Origin: Sphaerochaetaceae bacterium
GTDB lineage: Bacteria; Spirochaetota; Spirochaetia; Sphaerochaetales; Sphaerochaetaceae
Reading direction: 5' to 3'
Length of the DNA: 34,975 nucleotides
Assembly (NCBI GenBank): GCA_028691695.1
Contig: JAQUYU010000006.1
Location: 1 to 34,975, forward strand
The notes under the pieces: generated by a model
Seen by the model: the letters and a program-made list of their open reading frames with translations, nothing else
Database searches by the model: none
What the model was told of the DNA's origin: nothing
Translations under genes and position numbers: made by a program
Shown here: positions 1 through 9,545 of the stretch, piece after piece
Layout of the letters: each line of letters opens with the position of its first letter
How positions within the stretch are numbered: the first letter of the stretch is position 1

Positions 1-1
1 G

Positions 2-2520
<2,519 letters not shown>

Positions 2521-2521
2521 A

Positions 2522-3376
2522 ATGAGCACTAGACCCTATGACATGGCTGTATTCGATCTGGACGGCACTCTCCTGCACAAGGGGAAGCTGTCGTCCAGAA
2601 CAGTATCCGCGCTGAAAGCAGCCCGTGATGCGGGCTGCATCCTAGCCGTCTGCACAGGCAGATGCCTCGGGATGCTAGGACAGCCGGTAAAAAGCCATGG
2701 CTTGTTCTCATGGTTCATCTGCTCCAATGGATCAGTGACGCTTGATTCATCGCTCGGGATCCAGGCTCAGAATTCCCTTTCGCAGCAAGCAGTCTGCCAG
2801 GCGCTTGACAGCGTCGCTTCGATCCCGCACCTTTGCGGATGCTTCGTCAACGGCAAGCCATACTTCGATTCAAAGATAATCACCCGCTGGCTGAGGCTTC
2901 CGCATGGAGAGAAATCCTCGTCCTTCTCATGGATGGCCTTGAAGATGTTCTTAAAGCATCAGAGAATCCATGACTGCGAAAGCTTTCTCAGAAGGCAGTA
3001 TCAGGGAGTGGAGAAGTTCGAGGTCTCCCCTCTTGATGCAACGGCAATCCCAATGGCGATGACAATCCTGAAGCAGCAGAGAGGAATCGAGCCTGTAGTA
3101 TCCGGGTCAAACATCGAAATAACTCCAAAGGGAGTGAGCCAAGGCAAGGCACTTGAGCTTCTGATTGCCCAGCTCGGAATCCCATCCAGCCGTGTCATAG
3201 CCTTCGGAGATAGTGGAAATGATCTGTCGCTTTCAGGAGTCGCAGGTCATCTCTGTTCACCTTCAACCGGTTCTAATGATATAAAGGAAGCAGCGGACGA
3301 GCTTATACTGCCTCCAGAAAGCGATGGAGTCGCACAGTACCTAGAAAAAGCTTTCGGCTTCACGGAGGGAAAATAA
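2522..3376 (+). CDS. HAD-superfamily phosphatase, Cof type (subclass IIB)
   Basis: Likely sugar-phosphate or nucleotide phosphatase. The ORF track begins at 2405 inside the GH1 gene. The better start is the ATG at 2522, one base after the GH1 stop, giving 284 residues that begin right before the HAD motif I. Motifs: VFDLDGTLL (motif I, nucleophile Asp), an S-G-S-N region followed by the Lys of KGVSQGKAL (motif III), and GDSGNDLSL (motif IV, Mg2+). The IIB cap lies between motifs I and III, as in Cof/YidA proteins. It sits between the phospho-glucosidase and Enzyme I and ends directly against the ptsI ATG, so it is translationally linked. A role in clearing accumulated sugar phosphate is a plausible inference. 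Substrate unknown. Confidence 0.88.
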   Translation: MSTRPYDMAVFDLDGTLLHKGKLSSRTVSALKAARDAGCILAVCTGRCLGMLGQPVKSHGLFSWFICSNGSVTLDSSLGIQAQNSLSQQAVCQALDSVASIPHLCGCFVNGKPYFDSKIITRWLRLPHGEKSSSFSWMALKMFLKHQRIHDCESFLRRQYQGVEKFEVSPLDATAIPMAMTILKQQRGIEPVVSGSNIEITPKGVSQGKALELLIAQLGIPSSRVIAFGDSGNDLSLSGVAGHLCSPSTGSNDIKEAADELILPPESDGVAQYLEKAFGFTEGK

Positions 3377-5077
3377 ATGAAATTGCAAGGTCATCCAGTT
3401 TCTGCAGGTTTCGCTGCTGGCAGGATTCTCAAGTACGTCCCCTACTGCCCCAAGTTCGAAAAGACAACAATAGACAAGAGCCGGATCAAGCCGGAAATGA
3501 AGCAGTTTCTTGATGCCAGAGAGAAAGCCGTTTTCGAAATAAACCGCATCGCAGCGCTTTCCACAGACGATCTGTCAAAGGTATTCAAGGCCCACATCAT
3601 GATGCTCACCGACCCTGACATAGAGGATGAGGTGAATCAGGAAATTGAGTCAGGCAAATGCTTCCGATGGGCAATCTGCGAGGTATTCGAGCGTTACGAG
3701 AAACAGCTTGCTTCCGCAGGCGACCCAGTTCTGAGAGAACGGGTGAACGACATGAAGGACTTGCAGACCAGGCTTCTGCGCTGCGCGGATTGCGTGCCTG
3801 AGACCAGCCTTTCGCATCTTGAGCCATCAACCATCGTCGCCGCTTCCGATCTTTTTCCATCAGACACTGCAAAAATAGACAAGAACAGCATAGCAGCCAT
3901 CCTAACCGAAAATGGCGGAGCGGCAAGCCATACTGCAATAATTGCAAGAGCATACGGAATCCCGGCAATCGCAGGAATCCACGACCTGCTTTCTTCTGTC
4001 TCTGATGGGCAGTCAGCAGCAGTAGACGCCCAGTCCGGATCGGTTATCCTTGATCCATCTGAGGAAGAGACTGAAGCAATCAAGGCAAAGGCAGCTGATC
4101 TTGCCCAGTCACGCTCAGATGAAAAGTTGTTTCTTGACCGAGCTGCAGCTACATCCGACGGCAAGCGCATTCAGATCCTTGTCAACCTCGGCAGCACCGA
4201 CGATGCTGTGCTTTCTGCAGCCGCTTTCACCGATGGTGCAGGTCTGGTACGCTCGGAATTCCTCTACATGAAGTCGGATTCATTCCCATCGGAAGAAGTT
4301 CAGATGGAGCAGTATCGGAAAGTCCTTCAGAGCTTCGAGGGTCGTCCTGTCACGATCCGGACCCTGGACATCGGCGGCGACAAGAGCCTTGCCTACTGGA
4401 ACCTTCCAAAAGAGGACAACCCGTTCCTTGGAATAAGGGCTCTGCGCCTCTGCCTGAAGAATCCAGCGGTTTTCAAGACACAGCTCAGGGCGCTTCTTCG
4501 CGCTTCAGTCTATGGGCAGCTCAGGATAATGTTCCCGATGGTCGCCTCGATTGAAGACTTCACTGCTGCGGTTTCCATTCTTTCACAGTGCAAGGACGAG
4601 CTCAAGAGCGAGGGCATTCCTTTCAGCGGCAGCATCCAGACCGGCCTTATGATTGAGATTCCTTCTGCTGCAATTCTTGCAGACAAGTTTGCCAAGATTG
4701 CCGACTTCGCTTCAATCGGAACGAATGACCTCATCCAGTATGCTCTTGCCTCAGACAGGATGAATCCTGAAATGGCTCCATACTATCAGCAGTACAATCC
4801 TGCCGTGTTCAGGCTCATCGACAATTCATGCAAGGCGTTCAATGGCCAGGGCAAGGACATATGCGTCTGCGGAGAGATGGCAGGCGACGTGCGAGGGGCG
4901 GCTGTTCTTGCAGGCCTCGGTGTAACCGGCCTTTCGATGAACGCCACATGCGTGGCAAGGATCAAGAAGCTCATATGCACCCATCAAGCATCCGAATTCA
5001 CAGCTCTTGCCGAATCCGTCCTGAACTGTTCTTCAGAACGGGAAATCTTAGGAATATTCAAGAAAGAAGGTATCTGA
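3377..5077 (+). CDS. ptsI: PTS Enzyme I (phosphoenolpyruvate-protein phosphotransferase)
   Basis: General cytoplasmic PTS enzyme that takes phosphate from PEP and passes it to HPr. The 566 residues match the family (about 570). An N-terminal HPr-binding/phospho-His domain carries GGAASHTAIIAR with active His185. The C-terminal PEP-binding barrel has GIRALRLCL, SIGTNDLIQYALASDR and the catalytic-Cys motif VCGEMAGD. The ATG follows the HAD stop with no gap, and HPr starts one base after its stop. Having EI and HPr inside a substrate-specific operon, instead of a separate ptsHI(crr) unit, suggests that this operon may supply the general PTS proteins or a dedicated set. Identification is secure. 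Confidence 0.97.
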   Translation: MKLQGHPVSAGFAAGRILKYVPYCPKFEKTTIDKSRIKPEMKQFLDAREKAVFEINRIAALSTDDLSKVFKAHIMMLTDPDIEDEVNQEIESGKCFRWAICEVFERYEKQLASAGDPVLRERVNDMKDLQTRLLRCADCVPETSLSHLEPSTIVAASDLFPSDTAKIDKNSIAAILTENGGAASHTAIIARAYGIPAIAGIHDLLSSVSDGQSAAVDAQSGSVILDPSEEETEAIKAKAADLAQSRSDEKLFLDRAAATSDGKRIQILVNLGSTDDAVLSAAAFTDGAGLVRSEFLYMKSDSFPSEEVQMEQYRKVLQSFEGRPVTIRTLDIGGDKSLAYWNLPKEDNPFLGIRALRLCLKNPAVFKTQLRALLRASVYGQLRIMFPMVASIEDFTAAVSILSQCKDELKSEGIPFSGSIQTGLMIEIPSAAILADKFAKIADFASIGTNDLIQYALASDRMNPEMAPYYQQYNPAVFRLIDNSCKAFNGQGKDICVCGEMAGDVRGAAVLAGLGVTGLSMNATCVARIKKLICTHQASEFTALAESVLNCSSEREILGIFKKEGI

Positions 5078-5078
5078 C

Positions 5079-5354
5079 ATGACAAATGCAATAATCACCA
5101 TCAAGAACAGGACAGGGCTTCATGCAAGACCGGCATCGGATTTCATTGCCATCGCCATGAAGCATTCCTGCCGAATCACAATCTGCCGCACATCAGATCA
5201 CATTGAAGTCAATGCAAAGTCAATCATGAAGATGCTTGCAATGGCATTTGCACAGGGCGAAGAGATCGAGCTCAAGGCCCAAGGAGATGATGAAGCAGAA
5301 GCAATAAAGGAGCTTTCCGCATTCCTGGAATCAGGCTGTGGAGAGAAGCAATAG
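5079..5354 (+). CDS. ptsH: PTS phosphocarrier protein HPr
   Basis: Small phosphocarrier that shuttles phosphate from Enzyme I to EIIA. The 91 residues contain the phosphorylated His15 in the signature TGLHARPAS. A second conserved stretch, NAKSIMKMLAM, holds the serine equivalent to the Ser46 regulatory site, so control by HPr kinase is possible (inferred from the conserved site; no kinase gene is in the window). The start at 5079 is one base after the ptsI stop, with AAGG in the end of ptsI as ribosome site. It is the last gene of the PTS operon and converges on pyrH with only 6 bases between stop codons. No clear terminator hairpin was seen there. Confidence 0.97.
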   Translation: MTNAIITIKNRTGLHARPASDFIAIAMKHSCRITICRTSDHIEVNAKSIMKMLAMAFAQGEEIELKAQGDDEAEAIKELSAFLESGCGEKQ

Positions 5355-5360
5355 GGCTGG

Positions 5361-6053
5361 CTAACCTATAACAGTGCCCTCGAATGGTCGTCCATAGAGG
5401 ATATTCATGGTGTTTTCGACATTGCGGCCATCTGAGCAGATGACTTTGATTCCGGCGTCCCTTGCAATCGGCGAAGCAATCGGATCGAAAGGCGTGCTTT
5501 TCCCCGGCACCCATTCAGATCCCACCATCTTGCAGAACGAATCCCAGTCAATGCTGTCAAGCGGCTTTGCTTCGGGGTTCTTCCTGGGGTCGTCGGTGTA
5601 CACTTTCTTGATGTTCGAAAGGTTGATCACGATCTTGCCACCGAATCTCTTGGCCAGATAAACGGCATCAGTGTCAGTGGAAAAGCCAGGCTTCCATCCA
5701 GCAGCCACCAGGACCTGCTTCCCGAATGAGATGTCTCCTGTAGGATCAGTTACCAGCGGGTCTGAGCAGAACGAATCGAAAATAGCCCTCACAAGAGTTC
5801 CATTGAGGTGAGTCGCCTTGATGCCAAGCCAATCGGCATGGTCTGCATCGGCTGCCTCGGCAACGGCTCTGTATGCATTCTGATATACTCTTGCCGGCGC
5901 TCCTCCTCCGCAGACGAGAACAGCTTTCCGTTCGCTGTCTTCTTCAAGGTAGCTCTTCATCGCTTTGTAGAACTTGCTCAGGAACCCAATATCAACACCG
6001 TCAGGTGATATGATTGATCCACCTAATGAAATCACGACAAGACTGCTTTCCAT
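5361..6053 (-). CDS. pyrH: UMP kinase, archaeal/spirochaete type
   Basis: Amino-acid-kinase-fold enzyme that converts UMP to UDP. The ORF track starts at 6182, but the ATG at 6053 has GGAGG seven bases upstream and gives a 230-residue protein that begins with the kinase motif VVISLGGSII. The extra 43 residues of the longer ORF look unrelated and would run into the Rpn gene. Further signatures are CGGGAPAR, GWKPGFSTDTDAVYLA and the NLSNIKKVYTDDP region. The STDTDA form resembles the PyrH subfamily found in archaea and spirochaetes rather than the usual bacterial PyrH, which supports the spirochaete assignment. It is not beside tsf/frr, the common bacterial location. Identification is firm; subfamily is from memory. 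Confidence 0.88.
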   Translation of the reverse strand: MESSLVVISLGGSIISPDGVDIGFLSKFYKAMKSYLEEDSERKAVLVCGGGAPARVYQNAYRAVAEAADADHADWLGIKATHLNGTLVRAIFDSFCSDPLVTDPTGDISFGKQVLVAAGWKPGFSTDTDAVYLAKRFGGKIVINLSNIKKVYTDDPRKNPEAKPLDSIDWDSFCKMVGSEWVPGKSTPFDPIASPIARDAGIKVICSDGRNVENTMNILYGRPFEGTVIG

Positions 6054-6117
6054 GCATATGCCTCCGGAGCCATTGTATACGCAATTCTCTTTTCCCTCAA
6101 TCTGGAAGAGACATATC

Positions 6118-7026
6118 TCACAGCTTCTTGATGACATCCTCTGAAAGACCGGTGAGTGCACTGATCTTCTCAATCGGGACATTCAAGCCCTGGAGACCTT
6201 TAGCCATTCTCATGCGCTCTTCCTGCCGGCCTTCGGCTCTGCCCTCGGCTCTGCCTTCGGCTCTGCCCTCGGCTCTGCCCTCGACTCTGCCCTCGGCTCT
6301 GCCCTCGACTCTGCCCTCGACTCTATTCTTATAGCCGACGGATCTGATTTTCTCTTCCAGTATCATGTAACCCCTCCTGAATTCCTCATCCTTCTTGGCA
6401 TCTGATACAGCACGATCAATTTCTTTCACCAGTTCGCTTTTCTTCTCTTCCGGATAATGACCGGCATCATTCATGTACTCCAGAAGCACTTTCAGTTTAT
6501 CCCCAATATCTCCGTTTTGTCCAGTTGTATTGAAGAACACCTGATTTGTGCCATCATCATACTTGACATCAGGAGATTCCGAACATGAATAATTGAAACT
6601 GTATTTGAAGCAGCCCTTACCGAAAGGATCGAACTTGCATATGAAAATCAGGTAGCTCTGCCTTAGGTTTCCAAAAGGCTCTCCGCGCCCAAGCTGGTTT
6701 GAATCCATGCTTGCCTGATACAGCCTTGCCCTCTTCAGAAGGAACGGTTGGGTTTCAGCTTGCATCTCAACATCGAAAATAGTATTGCCATCATCAAGGA
6801 AAACATCAAAGCGCACCCCACGACGGCCAAACGGCCTTCCGTATGACTTCTGAACCGTTGCATTGGCATAGCTGCGAATCTTGATCCTGTCGATCTTCAA
6901 TTCCGGAAGAAGGCACTGTATCATCTTGAAGCAGATATCCTCATCGCTCATAACATAGGAGAACATCAGATCATCGGTGACATCAAGATCAAGGAATGCA
7001 GATTCAATCGTTTCTTTTCTGTTCAA
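6118..7026 (-). CDS. Rpn-family recombination-promoting nuclease / PD-(D/E)XK nuclease
   Basis: Member of the Rpn/YhgA-like group (PD-(D/E)XK nuclease family transposase). E. coli Rpn proteins promote recA-independent recombination. The active-site region is seen as RRGVRFDVFLDD followed by FDVEMQ, an Asp and a Glu-x-Gln typical of this family. The body is followed by a charged C-terminus with eight tandem [A/V]EGR units and a degenerate QEER, encoded by a 12-bp repeat. The best start is TTG at 7026, because GGGGAGG lies seven bases upstream. The ATG at 7053 precedes that site and has none of its own. About 302 residues. Family is confident; whether it acts on host or mobile DNA is unknown. 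Confidence 0.85.
   Translation of the reverse strand: MNRKETIESAFLDLDVTDDLMFSYVMSDEDICFKMIQCLLPELKIDRIKIRSYANATVQKSYGRPFGRRGVRFDVFLDDGNTIFDVEMQAETQPFLLKRARLYQASMDSNQLGRGEPFGNLRQSYLIFICKFDPFGKGCFKYSFNYSCSESPDVKYDDGTNQVFFNTTGQNGDIGDKLKVLLEYMNDAGHYPEEKKSELVKEIDRAVSDAKKDEEFRRGYMILEEKIRSVGYKNRVEGRVEGRAEGRVEGRAEGRAEGRAEGRAEGRQEERMRMAKGLQGLNVPIEKISALTGLSEDVIKKL
6231..6326 (-). repeat. 12-bp tandem repeat (8 units) inside the Rpn gene
   Basis: Eight consecutive 12-base units of the form C(C/T)TCG(G/A)CTCTGC on the plus strand; the last unit ends in AT. On the coding strand they encode [A/V]EGR repeats. Units differ at only two positions plus the terminal change, so the array is recent or homogenised. 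The unit length is a multiple of three, so gain or loss of copies changes protein length without a frameshift. Confidence 0.95.
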
Positions 7027-7048
7027 ATCATCACCTCCCCTTTGAAAC

Positions 7049-7078
7049 TGCATGCTCAGGCTTGACCCCGAGCATGCA
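7049..7078. repeat. Intergenic inverted repeat between ssb and the Rpn gene
   Basis: Perfect 9-bp arms TGCATGCTC and GAGCATGCA flank a 12-base spacer. In minus-strand RNA this hairpin falls between the ssb stop and the Rpn ribosome site. A T-run lies before it rather than after it, so it is not a standard terminator of ssb transcription. It may limit read-through or protect the upstream mRNA end. Confidence 0.7.
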
Positions 7079-7089
7079 TTCGAAAAAAA

Positions 7090-7584
7090 CTAGAACGGTG
7101 CTGCCTCGCTCTGATCACCGGCAGGAACAGCAATCTCTTCCTGGGCAGAATCAATATTCTCCTCGACTTCTGCCGGAGGGGCGATCTCAATGGACGGATC
7201 GATATCGATCTGAGGAACCGGCATTGGCTCTACCGGTCTGGCATCCTTATCCTTCTTTTCAGGCTGGAACTCAACATGCTCTGCAACAATGACTATGCGG
7301 TCCTTGGATTCATTCTCCTTGGTTGTCCAGCGCTCCTGCCGAAGCCTGCCAAGAATCCGAACGCCTCTGCCTTTCTTTAGGTACTTGGCGCAATTCTCGG
7401 CTGTCTTGCCCCATGTGATGATAACGAAGAACGAAGCTTCGGACACATACTCCTTGCTGCGGTTCATGAAATAACGATTCACCCCGATGCTGAATCGAGT
7501 CATCGATGTCCCTTCCGCCAGCTTGAACTCTTCCGGATCGCGGGTCAGATTGCCTTCTACTAGCACTGAATTCAAATTATTCAT
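7090..7584 (-). CDS. ssb: Single-stranded DNA-binding protein
   Basis: OB-fold protein that coats single-stranded DNA in replication, recombination and repair. The N-terminal NNLNSVLVEGNLTRDPE, the central FFVIITWGKTAENCAKYLKK and GRGVRILGRLRQ are standard SSB signatures. A proline- and acid-rich linker follows, ending in SEAAPF, which keeps the Pro-Phe tip that recruits partner proteins although the tip is less acidic than usual. The ATG at 7584 (164 residues) is preferred over the GTG at 7590 because AGGAAG is correctly spaced for the ATG and overlaps the GTG. It is upstream of the Rpn gene and not beside rpsF/rpsR, its common neighbours. A strong hairpin lies in its leader. Confidence 0.95.
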   Translation of the reverse strand: MNNLNSVLVEGNLTRDPEEFKLAEGTSMTRFSIGVNRYFMNRSKEYVSEASFFVIITWGKTAENCAKYLKKGRGVRILGRLRQERWTTKENESKDRIVIVAEHVEFQPEKKDKDARPVEPMPVPQIDIDPSIEIAPPAEVEENIDSAQEEIAVPAGDQSEAAPF

Positions 7585-7616
7585 ATGCACTTCCTAAGAA
7601 CTTGAAAGGAAAATGC

Positions 7617-7651
7617 GGTGCCCAGGACCTGCAACGCAGCAACTGGGCACC
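7617..7651 (-). promoter_or_regulatory. Structured 5' leader hairpin of ssb
   Basis: Perfect 9-bp inverted repeat GGTGCCCAG/CTGGGCACC with a second inner stem CTGC/GCAG closed by three bases. In minus-strand RNA the stem sits about 33 nt before the ssb ATG. No T-run follows it in either direction, so it is not an intrinsic terminator. A -10-like TATATA (7680-7675, minus strand) lies upstream, which would place the hairpin in the transcribed leader. A role in translational control or mRNA stability is inference. Confidence 0.55.
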
Positions 7652-7799
7652 TGCTGTGCCTTCCGTTCTCAACCTATATAGCGGCGAAATTTGATTTCTG
7701 CTGAGCAAAAACGGCAAAAAAATGAAAATAATTGAAAAAACTTTTTGGCAGTGTTTTTCTTTCAACACAAATTCAATGGCTTGTTGGAAAAAAAACTAC

Positions 7800-7975
7800 C
7801 TGTGATTCAGGTACTGTGGGTTTTTTTGCATTTGAACAATTCAAGAATGCAATTATTGGTTCTGAACCCTTGCTTAACCTAAACAAAAGAATGCTTGGTG
7901 GAAGCATAAGCGGTCCTCAGCATTGGAAGACTAGTGATGGAACCTGCCTTAAAGACCTGTAGCATACAGTGACAA
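7800..7975 (+). ncRNA. Possible structured RNA, rod-like fold (6S-like shape), unassigned
   Basis: The region between ssb and trxA (7591-8052) has no convincing gene. The 76-residue ORF at 7732-7962 resembles no family I know. Hand folding of the plus strand gives nested long-range pairs: TACTGT(G) 7812-7818 with 7965-7971, GGTTTTT 7819-7825 with AAAGACC 7951-7957, and GGTTCT 7858-7863 with GGAACC 7939-7944. The 5' strand holds a local hairpin (GCATTTGAA...TTCAAGAATGC, 7828-7850). The apical end holds ATGCTT/AAGCAT with a five-base loop (7891-7907). A rod with a large central bubble is the shape of 6S RNA, but I could not match 6S sequence motifs, and no strong promoter or terminator is evident. 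Low confidence. Confidence 0.3.
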
Positions 7976-8004
7976 AGTTACTGGCTTTCATATCGGGATT
8001 GGTG

Positions 8005-8010
8005 TATATT
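8005..8010 (+). promoter_or_regulatory. Candidate -10 of trxA
   Basis: TATATT about 40 bases before the trxA ATG. No good -35 at 16-18 bases, so the promoter is weakly supported. The trxA ribosome site GGAGG at 8041-8045 is clear. Confidence 0.35.
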
Positions 8011-8052
8011 AGCCATGAAGGTTGAGAAAGGCCTTCCCTTGGAGGTTATAAA

Positions 8053-8376
8053 ATGAGTGAAATTACTTTAACATCTGATAATTTCGAAAAAGAAGTGATT
8101 CAATCGAAGAGCCCTGTGCTGGTAGATTTCTGGGCACCATGGTGCGGGCCTTGCAGAATGGTAGCTCCATCAGTGGCGCAGATTGCCGAGAAATACGCAG
8201 GAAAGCTCAAAGTCGGCAAAGTCAATGTCGATGAAGCATCAGATCTGGCATCCACATACGGTATTGCAAGCATCCCTTCCCTTCTGGTCTTCCAGAACGG
8301 AGAAGTCGTGAACCAGAGAGTCGGCGGAGCTCCGATGGGAGTCCTCGAGTCATTCATCGCACCGTACGTGAAATAA
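8053..8376 (+). CDS. trxA: Thioredoxin
   Basis: Small cytoplasmic disulfide reductase of 107 residues, the normal thioredoxin length. The redox motif WAPWCGPC (Cys31, Cys34) is intact. VDFWA, the later cis-proline region GIASIPSLLVFQNG and the GG near the end are all present. GGAGG eight bases before the ATG sets the start. It is a single gene between a possible structured RNA and a strong terminator. No thioredoxin reductase gene is in the window. Confidence 0.97.
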   Translation: MSEITLTSDNFEKEVIQSKSPVLVDFWAPWCGPCRMVAPSVAQIAEKYAGKLKVGKVNVDEASDLASTYGIASIPSLLVFQNGEVVNQRVGGAPMGVLESFIAPYVK

Positions 8377-8396
8377 CAAGAGCTTCAGCCAGCACA

Positions 8397-8426
8397 AGCA
8401 CCCAGGCCTCGCCAGGGTGCTTTTTT
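8397..8426 (+). terminator. Rho-independent terminator after trxA
   Basis: AGCACCC pairs with GGGTGCT, with an inner GGC/GCC stem, followed by six T. It lies 20 bases after the trxA stop and directly before the end of the convergent uronate operon. It clearly ends trxA. It may also work for the opposite strand, but there the T-run is missing. Confidence 0.9.
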
Positions 8427-8428
8427 AA

Positions 8429-9478
8429 TCAGCTCCAGAAGAAAGCATAACGGGTCATTGCATCCATCAGAGCCCTTGCATTCTCTATCGGGATCTGAGG
8501 GTAAAGGCCGTAGATCATCCAGAGCCCTCCGTCAGGAGAGGAAAGGCGCTTGACGTCATCGGCGATCATCTCATCTATCTGAGCAGGAGTGCCGTTCAAA
8601 GTCGTATCCTGGCGGTCGATGTCCAGCTCTACGCACGTTCGGTGAGCGAAATGATCTGCAATCCAATCAATCCCATTCACCTTGTCCTGCAGGTTAATCA
8701 CCTGCACCCCGCCTTCGACGAGATCTGAAACGAGGGTGCGGATATCCCCGTCGCTGTGCATATGGATCAGAACGCCCTTGTCGCGGGCCTTCTTCATCAG
8801 GCGGGAATAGCTTGGCTTGATGTACTTCCTGAAAAGATCCGGGGAAATCATCGGCCCGACCTGCATCCCAAGATCCTCAGCATAGCTCATCTGGTCAACC
8901 CCGATGTCAAGATAATGATCAACTATCGCCTGATTGAAGCTCTCAAGGCCTTCGATCATTGGCCAGAGGCGATCATCCTCATCAACCATGTCGCAAAGCA
9001 GATCCTCATATCCATGAAGATCGCACAGCTGGAGGAAAGTGTGGCCATGCCTAAGCCCTGCAGGAGCGAACTTGCCCTCTTTCCTCAGGCCCTCAAGGCG
9101 AACCTTCTCTGAATTCCAGTCAATCGGACCGATTCCCATGCACTTATCCGGATCCGGCCAGCGGTATGACGGCAGGACATCAAGATCAGAAAGCGGATGC
9201 TTCACGACGCAGCCTGTTATTCCATCGATGGTCGTCTGCCAGACGCAGCCGAAATCATCAGTGTAAGGTGCATCCTTCCTGGCAACCAAAGCATAGTCAG
9301 GAGTATACGGAAGCGCAGGACGCTTGAAGTCAGGAAACAGGAACGGATGGGACTCGATAAGGTCGCAAAGCTGATTCTGGTCGTAGCTTTTCCAGCATGA
9401 ATCATTGATGACGAAAGTCATCGGGATGAAATCCGGTTTCTCGAACAGTGCAGAGCGCACCTGGTTTGGTTTTGACAT
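8429..9478 (-). CDS. Uroporphyrinogen-decarboxylase-fold protein in the uronate operon
   Basis: Member of the URO-D/methyltransferase superfamily (TIM barrel), 349 residues. Visible parts are an N-terminal segment typical of the non-heme branch (FEKPDFIPMTFVINDSCW), a mid-region MSYAEDLGMQVGPMISPDLF and the family-like VLIHMHSDGDIRTLVSDLV. Proteins of this branch often sit in sugar-acid loci and are not heme enzymes; their substrates are mostly unknown. It is last in the uronate operon, 67 bases after uxaC, with AGAGAGG before the ATG and an intercistronic hairpin just upstream. No heme biosynthesis genes are nearby. Family is confident; function is unknown, and the operon suggests a role linked to hexuronates or methylated derivatives. 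Confidence 0.8.
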   Translation of the reverse strand: MSKPNQVRSALFEKPDFIPMTFVINDSCWKSYDQNQLCDLIESHPFLFPDFKRPALPYTPDYALVARKDAPYTDDFGCVWQTTIDGITGCVVKHPLSDLDVLPSYRWPDPDKCMGIGPIDWNSEKVRLEGLRKEGKFAPAGLRHGHTFLQLCDLHGYEDLLCDMVDEDDRLWPMIEGLESFNQAIVDHYLDIGVDQMSYAEDLGMQVGPMISPDLFRKYIKPSYSRLMKKARDKGVLIHMHSDGDIRTLVSDLVEGGVQVINLQDKVNGIDWIADHFAHRTCVELDIDRQDTTLNGTPAQIDEMIADDVKRLSSPDGGLWMIYGLYPQIPIENARALMDAMTRYAFFWS

Positions 9479-9490
9479 AGAAGCCTCTCT

Positions 9491-9514
9491 GCCTGATACT
9501 AAGCCATATCAGGC
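9491..9514. repeat. Intercistronic inverted repeat before the URO-D-like gene
   Basis: Perfect 8-bp arms GCCTGATA/TATCAGGC with an 8-base loop, ending 12 bases before the URO-D-like ATG. In the operon mRNA it would form a hairpin just before the AGAGAGG ribosome site. It has no T-run. Its arms share CTGATA with sequences in the operon promoter, so a regulator-binding role is also possible. Confidence 0.6.
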
Positions 9515-9545
9515 CTGTTATCAAGCAGATAGGACATCGTTGAGC

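Noticed and set aside
6231-6326. CRISPR array
   Set aside because: Units are 12 bp, directly tandem without spacers, and lie in frame inside a coding region.
6118-7026. Insertion sequence around the Rpn-family gene
   Set aside because: No terminal inverted repeats or target-site duplication seen; Rpn proteins are usually chromosomal single genes despite the transposase label.
7732-7962. 76-residue ORF in the ssb-trxA gap
   Set aside because: No ribosome site, no family resemblance, AT-rich sequence and strong RNA-like pairing; kept only as a possible RNA region.
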